Source: JAUREX01 sp964472135 (lineage in GTDB: Bacteria; Pseudomonadota; Alphaproteobacteria; Rhodobacterales; Rhodobacteraceae). From it: a DNA stretch of 19,936 nt. Each line of letters begins with the position of its first letter. Position 1 is the stretch's first letter. Both the position numbers and the translations under genes were made by a program. Location: NCBI GenBank assembly GCA_964472135.1, contig CAYYJB010000045.1, forward strand, positions 1 to 19,936, written 5' to 3'. The notes under the pieces are model-generated. The model did not search any database, was not told the origin of the DNA, and saw nothing but the letters and a program-made list of their open reading frames with translations. Positions 1 to 9,029 of this stretch are shown here, piece after piece.

Positions 1-766
1 CCCCCCCGGGCCCGAGCGTCGCGGGCAGGAAGTTCGTCTCGCCGATGAAGCCCGCAACGAAGCGGTTGGCGGGCCGGGTATAGATCTCGCGCGGGGTGCC
101 GACCTGGAGGATCCGCCCCTGCGACATCACCGCGATGCGGTCCGACATCGTCAGCGCCTCTTCCTGGTCGTGGGTGACGAAGACGAAGGTGATCCCCGTC
201 TCGTGCTGGAGGCGCTTCAGTTCGGTCTGCATCTCCTTGCGCAGCTTGAGGTCGAGCGCCGAGAGCGGCTCATCGAGCAAGAGTACCCTGGGCTGCGGCG
301 CGAGCGCGCGCGCGAGCGCCACACGCTGCTGCTGGCCGCCCGAAAGCTGCGCCGGCCTACGGTCGGCCATCCCCTCGAGCCGCACGAGCTCGATCATCCG
401 CGCGACCCGCGCCGCGATCTCAGCCCGCGGCCGGCCGAGCATCTCGAGCGCGAAGGCGATGTTGCCCGCAACCGTCAGATGCGGAAACAGCGCATAGCTC
501 TGAAAGACGGTGTTCACCGGCCGGCGGTTTGGCGCCAGATCGGTGATGTCCTGCCCGCCGAGCAGGATCTGCCCCGCGTCGGGCGCCTCGAAGCCCGCGA
601 TCAGGCGCAGCAGCGTCGTCTTGCCGCAGCCCGACGGGCCGAGGAGGGTGAAGAACTCGCCCTCGCGGATCGACACCGAGACGTCATCGAGCGCGCGCAC
701 GGCCGATGCGCCCGCGCCGAAACCCTTCCCGATACGGCGTGCCTCGATCGCGACCGGTCGATCCAC
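1..766 (-). CDS. potA: Polyamine-type ABC transporter ATP-binding protein (PotA-like), 3' end outside window
   Basis: ATPase that would power import of spermidine, putrescine or a related cation, acting at the cytoplasmic face of the membrane. About 255 N-terminal residues are visible. The Walker A motif GPSGCGKTT is at residues 43-51, the signature LSGGQQQR starts at 141, Walker B LLLDEP has Asp165 and Glu166, and the switch His is in VTHDQEEA at about 199. The stretch after it (ILQVGTPREIYTRPANRFVAGFIGETNF) is typical of the Pot/Fbp/CysA ATPases that continue into a TOBE domain, here beyond the edge. An in-frame stop lies just upstream, so the start must be a GTG; I chose 766 (VDRPVAIEARRIGK), with a G-rich run before it. 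It lies 114 bp after ade on the same strand and may be cotranscribed with it. The permease and binding-protein genes are presumably to the left. Substrate is inferred from family only. Confidence 0.88.
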   Translation of the reverse strand, partial: MDRPVAIEARRIGKGFGAGASAVRALDDVSVSIREGEFFTLLGPSGCGKTTLLRLIAGFEAPDAGQILLGGQDITDLAPNRRPVNTVFQSYALFPHLTVAGNIAFALEMLGRPRAEIAARVARMIELVRLEGMADRRPAQLSGGQQQRVALARALAPQPRVLLLDEPLSALDLKLRKEMQTELKRLQHETGITFVFVTHDQEEALTMSDRIAVMSQGRILQVGTPREIYTRPANRFVAGFIGETNFLPATLGPGG

Positions 767-880
767 TGTTGCGCCGCCCCCCCGCCGCACCGAAACCCGG
801 CCGGCATGCTGCGGCGGGCGGCCTCACTTGGCAAGCGTCAATTTCTGGTCGCGCGCGCGAAGTGGCGGACGCCCGGTCGG

Positions 881-2674
881 TCAGCCTTCGAACAGCTCGG
901 TCACGGCAAAGCGCGTGACATCGATCAGCCCCTTGTCCGAGATCCGCAGCTCGGGGATGACGACGAGCGCGAGCAGCGAGTGCTGCATGTAGGCGTTGTT
1001 CAGCGTGCAGCCGCATTCGGCCATCGCGGCGCCGAGCGCCTGCGCCTTGTCCGCGACCTCGCGCGCGGGGCGGTCGGACATGAGGCCCGCGATCGGCAGC
1101 TCCACCATCGCCAATTCGGCCCCGTCGCGCCAGAGCGTGACGCCCCCGCCCACCTCGGCCAGCCGGTTCGCGGCCAGCGCCATCTGCACGCGGTCGGTGC
1201 CGACGACGATCATGTGGTGGCTGTCGTGCGCGACCGTCGAGGCCATCGCCATGCGGCCACGATAGCCGAAGCCCGAAACGAAGGCGTTGACGACCTGCCC
1301 CGTCGCGCGGTGCCGCTCGATGAGCGCGATCTGCGCGACCTCTCCCTGCGCCTCGACAAGGCCGCCCGTCACCTCGAGATCGGCGCTCAACGCTCGCGTC
1401 GGCGCCTGGTTCTCGACGATGCCGACCACGCGCGCGCGCACCCTGCCCTGCCCCTTCGGCGCGCGGATGGCGAAATCCCCGGCCGCCAGCGGGCGGGCGA
1501 TGCGGACGGTCGCGCGCGCCTCGGGCGGCCAGGCGTAATGCGGGCAGGCGACCGTCAGCCGCCCGCCCTCGGCCACCCGGACACCGCGGGCGAAGACCGT
1601 CTCGATCGGCAGGGCGCGGAGGTCCGAGGTCAGGATCAGATCCGCCCGCCGCCCCGGCGCGATGCTGCCGAGTTCCCGCTCCAGCCCGAAATGCGTCGCG
1701 GTGTTGATCGTGGCCATCTGGATCGCGACCAGCGGATCGCAGCCGCAGGCGATGGCATGGCGCAGGGCGCGGTTCATGTGGCCTTCATGGACCAGCGTGC
1801 CCGAGTGACAATCGTCGGTGCACAGGATGAAGTTGCGCGGATCGAGGCCCTTTTCGGTGATCGCGGTGATCTGGCTCTCGATGTCGTACCATGCCGAGCC
1901 GAGGCGCAGCATCGAGCGCATGCCCTGCCGGACGCGATCGATCGCATCCGACTCGCGCGTGCCCTCGTGATCGTCCGACGGGCCGCCCGCGACATAGGCG
2001 TGAAAGGGGATCCCGCGGTCGGGCGAGGCGTAATGCCCCCCCACTACCTTGCCCGCGCGCATCGTCGCCGCGATCTCCTCGAGCATCTGCTGGCTGCCGC
2101 CGATGACGCCGGGATAGTTCATCATCTCGCCCAGCCCGATGATGCCCGGCCAGCGCATCGCCTCGGCGACATCCTCGGGCCCGATCTCGAACCCCGTCGT
2201 CTCGAGCCCCGGCGCCGAGGGCGCACAAGACGGCATCTGGGTGAAGATGTTGACGGGCTGCATCAGCGCCTCGTCATGCATCATCCGCACGCCGCGCAGG
2301 CCAAGGACGTTCGCGATCTCGTGCGGGTCGGCGAACATCGTCGTCGTGCCGTGCGGGATGACGGCGGCGGCGAATTCCGCGGGCGTCAGCATCCCTGACT
2401 CGATATGCATGTGCCCGTCGCAGAGGCCCGGGATCAGATAGCGCCCCGCCGCCTCGACGACCTCGGTGCGCGGCCCGATGCAATGGCCGGCATCGGGGCC
2501 GACATAGGCAAAGCGCCCCGCGGCCACCGCGACCTCCCACCCCTGCAAAATCTCGCGGCTCTGGACGTTGACGAGGGTGCCGCCGCGGATCACCAGATCC
2601 GCGGCCATGCGGCCGGCCGCTACCGCCACAAGCTGCGGCGCGCAGTCGGCCCAGGATAGAAGTGCGTTGCCCAT
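881..2674 (-). CDS. ade: Adenine deaminase
   Basis: Metal-dependent hydrolase of the amidohydrolase superfamily that converts adenine to hypoxanthine and ammonia in purine salvage. The 597 residues from the chosen ATG match the usual Ade length. The N-terminal beta domain (ADLVIRGGTLVNV) leads into the metal site PGLCDGHMHIESG with His88 and His90. Further family landmarks are HGTTTMFADPHEIANV, GHYASPDRG and TDDCHSGTL, and the Ade-specific C-terminal domain carries HDSHHMIVVGTD. An in-frame ATG 38 codons upstream (2788) is rejected as start because those codons run into the IS481 remnant that begins at 2779 and encode nothing family-like. No strong ribosome site is visible before 2674. The IS lies about 105 bp upstream, so the original promoter region may have been replaced. 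The next gene on the same strand is the PotA-like ATPase. Confidence 0.92.
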   Translation of the reverse strand: MGNALLSWADCAPQLVAVAAGRMAADLVIRGGTLVNVQSREILQGWEVAVAAGRFAYVGPDAGHCIGPRTEVVEAAGRYLIPGLCDGHMHIESGMLTPAEFAAAVIPHGTTTMFADPHEIANVLGLRGVRMMHDEALMQPVNIFTQMPSCAPSAPGLETTGFEIGPEDVAEAMRWPGIIGLGEMMNYPGVIGGSQQMLEEIAATMRAGKVVGGHYASPDRGIPFHAYVAGGPSDDHEGTRESDAIDRVRQGMRSMLRLGSAWYDIESQITAITEKGLDPRNFILCTDDCHSGTLVHEGHMNRALRHAIACGCDPLVAIQMATINTATHFGLERELGSIAPGRRADLILTSDLRALPIETVFARGVRVAEGGRLTVACPHYAWPPEARATVRIARPLAAGDFAIRAPKGQGRVRARVVGIVENQAPTRALSADLEVTGGLVEAQGEVAQIALIERHRATGQVVNAFVSGFGYRGRMAMASTVAHDSHHMIVVGTDRVQMALAANRLAEVGGGVTLWRDGAELAMVELPIAGLMSDRPAREVADKAQALGAAMAECGCTLNNAYMQHSLLALVVIPELRISDKGLIDVTRFAVTELFEG

Positions 2675-2778
2675 GCCGCATATGGGCACCAATCCGCGCC
2701 CGTTTTCAAGGCCGATCAACCCGCCAAATCCCGCGCAGGGCCCGCCCAGGCGGCGGATAGCCGAGCGGTCATGGAATT

Positions 2779-3183
2779 GGTGTTCCATCCCGAATGATCA
2801 CATTCCTCATCGACGATCTGCCCTCATCATGGCAGGAACGGTGCCGAGGGACATTCGGGGCGGGGCAGTTTCATGCTGTTCCCTCTCCACAAGGAGGCCA
2901 CAACGAAGCCCACGGTTCGGGTGGCGATGCAATCGCGCGATGAGGTGCGGCAGTGCTCACCGAACGCTACAAGAGCGGGATCGAGGAGGTGCCTGAAAGC
3001 CACCACCTCCGATCCGGTGAAGAGCTGAAGGCGACGCTGCAACGCTATGTCCGCCTCTACAACCAGATGCGCCCACAATCAGCACCAGGCAGGATGTCGC
3101 CATTGCAGGCGATGACGAACTGACACAATTGCAAGCCGCAGCTGTTCAAGAAAAAGCGATGCTACCTGCCGGGATGCGACATC
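2779..3183 (+). mobile_element. Decayed IS481-family element: left end plus internally deleted transposase
   Basis: The segment begins with TGTTCCATCCCGAATGATCA at 2780, probably the left terminal repeat, since the same sequence heads a second copy at 6904. At 2873, 93 bp later, an ATG opens MLFPLHKEATTKPTVRVAMQ, resembling the N-terminus of IS481-type transposases (an ATTT..VR.AIQ pattern). After about 30 codons the match jumps frame to ERYKSGIEEV at 2962. That leads into SGEELKATLQRYVRLYNQ and MSPLQAMTN, the C-terminal end of an IS481-type integrase core. An in-frame TGA at 3121-3123 sits where relatives carry Trp, and the reading continues as KPQLFKKKRCYLPGCD, the usual C-terminal tail. 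The HTH remainder and DDE core are therefore deleted and the tail carries a nonsense codon. Family assignment is from memory of motifs; no right terminal repeat was found. Confidence 0.7.
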
Positions 3184-3446
3184 TTGCGCAGCGTAATGGC
3201 TACCGCGACCGGGATTGGCAGACCCGGCCGGGCGGCGTGGAGTTGCAAACCGACCGTGGTAAGCCTCTTGATCGGGCGACCGATTGGGGCCACGCTACCC
3301 GCAATCGGCATTCCCTCTCGGGATGCGCGTTGCACAGGGTTGGTGACGTTGGCTGAGGTTTTGGCGCCCGAGCGGGCGTTCTTCGGGGCGGACAGGGATC
3401 GGGCAGGGGTGCTGTCGTCTTTGACCCTTTCGGAACGGGTGCGCGC
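3184..3446 (+). other. Intergenic DNA between IS remnant and flavoenzyme gene
   Basis: About 260 bp with no recognisable gene. An 88-codon open frame (ATG at 3184, stop TGA at 3448-3450) runs through it and its stop overlaps the start of the flavoenzyme gene as ATGA. Its last 35 codons (from VTLAEVLAPERAFFG) are fairly GC3-rich, but the product matches no family I know. It may be the cut-off 3' end of a former upstream gene or simply non-coding. The promoter of the 3447-6760 unit should lie here, but I see no convincing -35/-10 pair. Confidence 0.4.
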
Positions 3447-5857
3447 ATGATCGCCGACCGCCACGCCCGCATCGTCATCATCGGGGCCGGCGCGATCGGC
3501 TGCGCGCTCGCGGCCGCGCTCGCGCGGAAGGGCGAGCGCGATGTGCTCGTGCTCGAGAAGGCGCAGATCACGCATGGTTCCACCTGGCACGCCGCCGGCC
3601 TCGTGGGGCAGTTGCGCGGCAAGCGCGCGCTGACGCGCCTCATGCAGAACTCGGTCGCGGTGTTCGACCGGCTCTCGGCCGAGACGGGCGGCACGATCGA
3701 CTGGAAGAAGGTGGGCAGCCTGCGCCTCGCCGCCTCGGCCCCGCGCTGGAGCGAGATCCGCCGCTCGGTGCAGCTCGCGAAATCCTTCGGCTTCGAGGCG
3801 CATCTCCTCTCGCCCGCCGAGGCGAAGGCGCGCTTCGATCTCATCGACCCGGCGGGGGTGGTAGGGGCGGCGTGGATCCCCTCGGACGGCTATGTGGACC
3901 CCTACGCGCTGACGATGGCCTATGCGCAGGCCGCCCGCCGCGCCGGCGTGCGCATCGAGGAGGGCGTGCGGGTCGAGGCGATCCCGGTCGCGGGGCGGCG
4001 CGCGCTCGGGGTGGTGACCGACCACGGCACCATCGGGGCCGAGATCGTCGTCAACTGTGCGGGCTACTGGGCGCGGCGGGTAGGGGCGATGGCGGGCGTC
4101 GCCCTTGCCGCGGGGGTGGTGGAGCATCAGTATTTCGTCACCGAAAAGGGGCTCGACCTGCCCCCCGACCTAACGACGCTGCGCGATCCCGACCGCAACT
4201 TCTACCTCAAGCCCGATGTGGGCGGCGCCTTCGCGATCGGCGGCTGGGAGGATGGCGCGCCGGGCTGCTGGCGGCAGAACCCGCCCTTCGATTTCGCACG
4301 CGAGCTGTTCCCGCCCGACATGGACCGGCTCGCGCTCTTTGCGCTCCCCGCGGCCGAGCGTCTGCCGGTCCTCAACGACATCGGGATCCGGTCGGTCATC
4401 AACGGCCCGATCCCCGTCTCGGCGGATGGCGAGCCGGTGATGGGGCGCGCGCCCGAGCTCGACAACTTCTATGTCGCCTGCGGCTTCACGGCGGGGATCG
4501 CGGCCTCGGGCGGGTCGGGCGAGGCGATGGCGAACTGGATCACCGAGGGCGACCCGGGGCTCGACCTCTGGCCGTTCGACGTGCGCCGCTTCGGCCCGGT
4601 GCAGGCGCAGGCCGCCTGGCTCGAGGATCGCGCGCGCGAGGCCTATGCCGCCTATTACAAGCTCCACTGGCCGGGGGAGGAGGCGGGCGCCGCGCGCGGT
4701 CTGCGCCGCTCGCCGCTGCATGGCGCGCTCATCGCGGCGGGTGCCGTCATGGGCTCGCGCTTCGGGTGGGAGCGGGCGAACTGGTTCGCGACCTCCGACC
4801 CCGCCGCCACCGACCGGCCGAGCTTCGAGGGCGTGCCCGGCTGGGCGCCCGCCGTCGCGGCCGAGGTGCGCGCCATCCGCGAGGGCGTCGCGATCATCGA
4901 CCAGACCTCATTCGCCAAGTTCGAGATCGCGGGGCCCGGGGCGGGTGCGGCGCTCGAGCGGATCGCGGCGGGGCGGATGACCGGGGCACCGGGGCGGGTG
5001 ATCTACACCCAGATGCTCAACGACCGCGGCGGGATCGAGGCCGATGTCACCTTTCTCCATCTCGGGCCGGAGCGGTATCTGATGATCACCGGCTCGGGCT
5101 TCGGGGTGCGCGACGGCGGCTGGCTCGCGGCCGGGCTGCCCGCGGGCGTGACCCTGCGCGAGGTGACGCGCGAGTGGGCCACGATCAACGTCTGCGGGCC
5201 GAAGGCGCGCGCGGTGCTCGGGGCCGTGACGCCCGCGGATCTCTCTTCGGCGGCCTTCCCCTACCTCTCGGCGGCCGAGATCGACATCGGGCTCGCCCGC
5301 GTCGTCGCCGCCCGGGTGGGCTATGTGGGCGAGCTCGGATGGGAAATCTACGTCCCCGCCGAGATGGCCGCCCATGTCTATGAGCAGCTCTGGCAGGCGG
5401 GGCTTGCGCAGGGGATGCGCCACGCGGGCTATCGCGCGATCGAAAGCTGCCGGCTCGAGAAGGGCTATCTCTACTGGTCCTCCGACATCGGCCCGGACAC
5501 GACCCCGCTCGAGGCCGGGCTCGGCTTTGCCGTGGCGTGGGACAAGGGCGATTTCCGCGGTCGCGCGGCGCTCGAGCGCCAGCGCGCCGAGGGGCCGCGG
5601 CGGCGGCTCGCCACGCTCTCGGTCGCGGGCTTCGCGCCCTTCCTCGGGGGCGAGACGGTGCTGCACGAGGGGCGCGCGGTCGCCTCGCTGACAAGCGCGG
5701 GCTATGCCCATCATTCCGGCCGCACGATCGGATACGCCTATCTGCCGGTCGGGCTCGACGGGGTCGCGTCGTTCACGGTCGAGGCCTTCGGTCAGGCACA
5801 TGCCGCCGCCCGCGGGCCGCGCTGCCTCCATGATCCCAAGGGCGAAAGGGTGAAGGC

Positions 5858-5861
<4 letters not shown>
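3447..5861 (+). CDS. FAD-dependent oxidoreductase with GcvT domain (dimethylglycine/sarcosine dehydrogenase-like)
   Basis: An 804-residue two-part flavoenzyme. Relatives oxidise N-methyl groups of dimethylglycine, sarcosine or similar amines and pass the one-carbon unit to tetrahydrofolate. The N-terminal DAO-type half has the dinucleotide motif GAGAIG at 13-18, the ribose-binding Glu in VLVLEK, and GSTWHAAGL with His48, the position that carries covalent FAD in the dimethylglycine/sarcosine dehydrogenase group. A linker domain near 370-430 precedes the GcvT half. There I see ERANWFA, REGVAIIDQTSFAKFEI, YTQMLNDRGGIEADVT, GYVGELGWEIYVP and ESCRLEKGYLYW, then a GCV_T_C-like end (TTPLEAGLGFAVAWDKGDFRG). 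It is slightly shorter than mitochondrial-type enzymes but complete. The start ATG lacks a strong ribosome site. The stop overlaps the next ATG by 4 bp. IS remnants lie on both sides. The exact substrate cannot be read from sequence. Confidence 0.9.
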
Positions 5862-6760
<899 letters not shown>

Positions 6761-6800
6761 GCTGGCAGGGGCTCTGCTACACAAATCGGGTGGTAATCCT

Positions 6801-6816
6801 CCCCGTTTTAACGGGG
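6801..6816. repeat. CCCCGTT-TT-AACGGGG palindrome
   Basis: Two perfect 7-bp arms around TT, 40 bp after the kinase stop and 14 bp beyond the stop of the transposase tail at 6831. No T-run follows on either strand, so it is a poor intrinsic terminator. It may equally be part of the outer end of the insertion sequence whose C-terminus lies beside it. Confidence 0.45.
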
Positions 6817-6830
6817 CACGACCGTAGAAC

Positions 6831-6902
6831 TCACGCGGCCATTTTCAGTTTCTGGGCGGGTGTGACGCCGCCGATGCCCATGTTGGGGCGTTCGTTGTTG
6901 TA
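6831..6902 (-). pseudogene. C-terminal 23 codons of an IS3/IS481-type transposase
   Basis: On the minus strand the frame reads YNNERPNMGIGG followed by VTPAQKLKMAA and a TGA at 6833-6831. This is the hallmark C-terminal end of an integrase-core transposase (YNN.RP..GIGG.TPAQKL). Only this tail survives: at 6903 the sequence switches to the IS481-type left end, which appears to have inserted here or to mark a deletion boundary. I favour IS3 family on the pattern, but the fragment is too short to be sure. Confidence 0.65.
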
Positions 6903-7038
6903 GGTGTTCCATCCCGGATGATCACATAGACCCTCGCCGCTCCGCTCTCTTCATGGCAAGATCGGTTCTGCGCGAGCTTCGGGAGGGGATGGGAGCATGC
7001 TGATCTCTCTGCTTAAGCAGGCGACGACGACACCGAAC
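6903..7038 (+). mobile_element. IS481-family left end with first 14 transposase codons
   Basis: This piece aligns without gaps to 2779-2914. The first 80 positions agree at 61 by eye, both begin GGTGTTCCATCCCG, and both have the transposase ATG exactly 93 bp from the TGTTCC terminus (6997 here). The encoded start MLISLLKQATTTPN matches MLFPLHKEATTKPT in the first copy. The homology stops at about 7036, where it abuts the inverted transposase fragment. It is a non-functional scrap. Confidence 0.7.
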
Positions 7039-7560
7039 TAGATGCCGTTGTCGGTGAGAACAGTGTTGACCTGGTAGGGCACCATCTCGAGCATGTGCTG
7101 TAGGAACTCCCAGGCAGTCTTTCTGTCAGCTGTTGCGACGAGTTGAGCGACGGCGAACTTGGACGTCCGGTCGATGCCGACGAACAGGTAAAGCTTCCCT
7201 TCGCCAGTCTGCACCTCCGCGATGTCGATGTGAAAGTAGCCGATGGGGTAGCGCTTGAACTTCTGCCGCTGGGGCTTGTCACCCTCGACATCTGGCAGCC
7301 GCGAGATGCCATGGCGCTGAAGACAGCGGTGCAGCGCCGAACGGGTCAGGTGCGGGATCGACGGCTGCAGGGCATAGAGGCAGTCATCGAGCAGAAGCAG
7401 CGTATGGCGCCGGAACGCTACGACCGCCGCCTCTTCGGCCTCGGTCAGGACGGTGGACCGCGGTTCCGACGGCCCGGGCTTCATGTCTTCGACTGTCGAC
7501 CGCTTGCGCCACTTCGCCACAGTCTTGGGGTTGATGCCCAGTTCCCGGCTCAGCGAGCTT
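7036..7560 (-). pseudogene. Truncated IS481-family transposase
   Basis: About 175 codons of a DDE integrase-core transposase. The reading begins mid-HTH with SLSRELGINPKTVAKWRKR, at about 7560 and only some 15 bp from the permease stop, so the first 25 or so residues are lost. It then runs through RRHTLLLLDDCLYALQPSIP, LHRCLQRHGISRLPDVEGDK and YPIGYFHIDIAEVQTGEGKL, where the first catalytic Asp is in HIDIAE, to FVGIDRTSKFAV and VNTVLTDNGI with the second Asp. A TAG at 7038-7036 then ends the frame where Gln-Phe is expected. The part with the catalytic Glu and the C-terminus is missing. This cannot be an active transposase. Its length and motif order fit IS481 well. Confidence 0.82.
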
Positions 7561-7574
7561 GGCGCTGCCTGCGA

Positions 7575-8234
7575 TCAGCGCCCGCGCGCCAGTCGGCGCT
7601 CCACTGCCTCGGCCAGACGCGCGACGGGGAAGATGATGATGAAGTAGAGGATCGCGATCGCCGAGAGGAATTCGAGATAGCGGAAGGTCTGCGCGCCCAG
7701 CACATAGGCCTTGAGCGCAAGATCCGCGACCCCGATCGTGGCCAGCAGCGTCGTGCCCTTCAGAAGTTCCGTCATGTAGTTGATGAAGGGCGGGATCGAG
7801 AGCCGCGCCGCCTGCGGGATCACGATACGCAGCCAGATCGCCCGACGCGGCAGCCCGAGCGATCGCGCGGCCTCCCACTGACCCGGCGGGACGGATTCGA
7901 CCCCCGCCCGGAAGATCTCGGCCAGGAACGCACCAGCGACGAGGCCGAGCGCGACCGACCCCGCCGCGAGCCCCGAGACCGTGAAGCCGAGCGGCACGGG
8001 CAGCACATAGAACATCCAGAAGATGAGCACGATCTCGGGGATCGCGCGGAACACCGTCAGATAGACGCGCGCGGCCCAGGCGAGCGCGCCCCGCTGCCGC
8101 AGCCGCATCGCGCAGACGAGGACCGCGATCGAAAGGCCGAGCCCGAGCGCGATGAAGAAGGATGCGAGCGTGACGCGCACGCCCGTCAGCAGTTCGGGCA
8201 GGTTCGCGGTGACGACGGTCGGATCAAGCTGCAC
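7575..8234 (-). CDS. Polar amino-acid ABC transporter permease (HisM/GlnP-like), second subunit
   Basis: A 219-residue inner-membrane protein of the histidine/glutamine permease family. Several hydrophobic spans are visible (for example VTLASFFIALGLGLSIAVLV and LEFLSAIAILYFIIIFPVA). The EAA loop that docks the ATPase reads EAARSLGLPRRAIWLRIVIP. I chose the GTG at 8234 (VQLDPTVVTANLPELL) over the upstream ATG at 8294, because the longer N-terminus is Arg-rich shadow of the previous gene and a G-run lies 6 nt before the GTG. It overlaps the upstream permease by 11 bp. The gene for the cognate ATPase normally follows in such operons; here IS debris begins within about 15 bp of the stop. Confidence 0.87.
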   Translation of the reverse strand: MQLDPTVVTANLPELLTGVRVTLASFFIALGLGLSIAVLVCAMRLRQRGALAWAARVYLTVFRAIPEIVLIFWMFYVLPVPLGFTVSGLAAGSVALGLVAGAFLAEIFRAGVESVPPGQWEAARSLGLPRRAIWLRIVIPQAARLSIPPFINYMTELLKGTTLLATIGVADLALKAYVLGAQTFRYLEFLSAIAILYFIIIFPVARLAEAVERRLARGR

Positions 8235-8949
8235 GGGCGACCCCCCCCGTCGGGGCGCCGCGGCCCTGCCGCAGGCGCACCGCCTCGCTGCCATAGCGCC
8301 GCTCCACCCACGCCGCGAGCGCCATGAGTAAAAGCCCGACCGCGAGATAGATGAGCGCGGCCGAGGTGTAGACCTCGACCGGGCGGAAGATGATGTTGTT
8401 GACGCGGTTCGCGACCTTCATGAGGTCGTTGATCGCGAGGATCCCCAGAATGGCGGTGAGCTTGAAGGTCGCGACCGCGACATTGGCAAGCGGCGGCAGC
8501 ACGAGCGGCCAGACCTGCGGCAGAACGATCTTGAGAAAGATGATGCGCGGTCGCAGCCCCAGTGCGCGCCCCGCCTCGCGCTGGGCGGGCGGCACCGCGA
8601 CGATGCCCGCGCGCATGATGTCGCAGACATAGGCCGAGACATGGAGCGTGAGCGCCAGAAGCCCCGATTGCGTCGCGCTCATGCTGATGCCCGTGAGCGC
8701 GGGCAGGGCGAAATGGATCCACACCGCCTGCACGAGCAGCGGCGTGAAGCGCATGAGATCGACGAAGGCCATGATCGCGACATTGAGCACGATGCCCCCC
8801 CGCAACCGGCCGAGCGCGAGCAGAAGGCCGGCGGGGACCGCGATCGCGAACGCCGAGACCGCGATCCAGAGTGTCGTGGCAAGGCCCCACATGAGCGGGA
8901 CGCGATACTTCCAGAGCGGCGCGAAATCGATGCTGGCGAGCAGATCCAT
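8224..8949 (-). CDS. Polar amino-acid ABC transporter permease, first subunit
   Basis: A 241-residue membrane protein, partner of the permease encoded after it. The N-terminus MDLLASIDFAPLWKYRVPLM leads into a first span (WGLATTLWIAVSAFAIAVPAG). The family motif MRFTPLLVQAVWIHFALP follows, with an EAA loop EAGRALGLRPRIIFLKIVLP and a last span (ALIYLAVGLLLMALAAWV). The order and sizes fit the HisQ/HisM pair. It starts 80 bp downstream of the binding-protein stop, across a strong stem-loop, and its own stop overlaps the next GTG start. The C-terminal tail (RLRQGRGAPTGGVARAA) is a short family-unlike extension encoded over the overlap. Confidence 0.88.
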   Translation of the reverse strand: MDLLASIDFAPLWKYRVPLMWGLATTLWIAVSAFAIAVPAGLLLALGRLRGGIVLNVAIMAFVDLMRFTPLLVQAVWIHFALPALTGISMSATQSGLLALTLHVSAYVCDIMRAGIVAVPPAQREAGRALGLRPRIIFLKIVLPQVWPLVLPPLANVAVATFKLTAILGILAINDLMKVANRVNNIIFRPVEVYTSAALIYLAVGLLLMALAAWVERRYGSEAVRLRQGRGAPTGGVARAA

Positions 8950-8977
8950 CGTCAGGCGTCCATCCCCGGGTGGTGGA

Positions 8978-9008
8978 ACGGCCGGCCCGCGGATGGCGGG
9001 CCGGCCGT
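8978..9008. repeat. Strong stem-loop between binding protein and permease genes
   Basis: ACGGCCGGCCCGC is followed by a GGATG loop and its exact complement, giving a perfect 13-bp GC stem. It lies in the 80-bp gap after the binding-protein stop, with no T-run in the direction of transcription. Such intercistronic hairpins usually protect the upstream mRNA 3' end and lower readthrough, so that binding protein is made in excess of permease. That role is inferred from position. Confidence 0.75.
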
Positions 9009-9029
9009 ATCGATTGTCGACCGCGCGCG

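Noticed and set aside
1..766. This ATPase as the missing partner of the amino-acid permeases
   Set aside because: Its sequence is of the Pot/TOBE class, not the HisP/GlnQ class used by such permeases, and it is far away beyond IS debris.
170..2398. 742-codon plus-strand open frame
   Set aside because: It is antisense to ade and the PotA-like gene, rich in Arg/Ala/His/Asp without motifs; an effect of high GC codon use.
6801..6816. Intrinsic terminator for the kinase gene
   Set aside because: Good palindrome but no U-tract on either strand and a 2-nt loop; listed as a repeat only.
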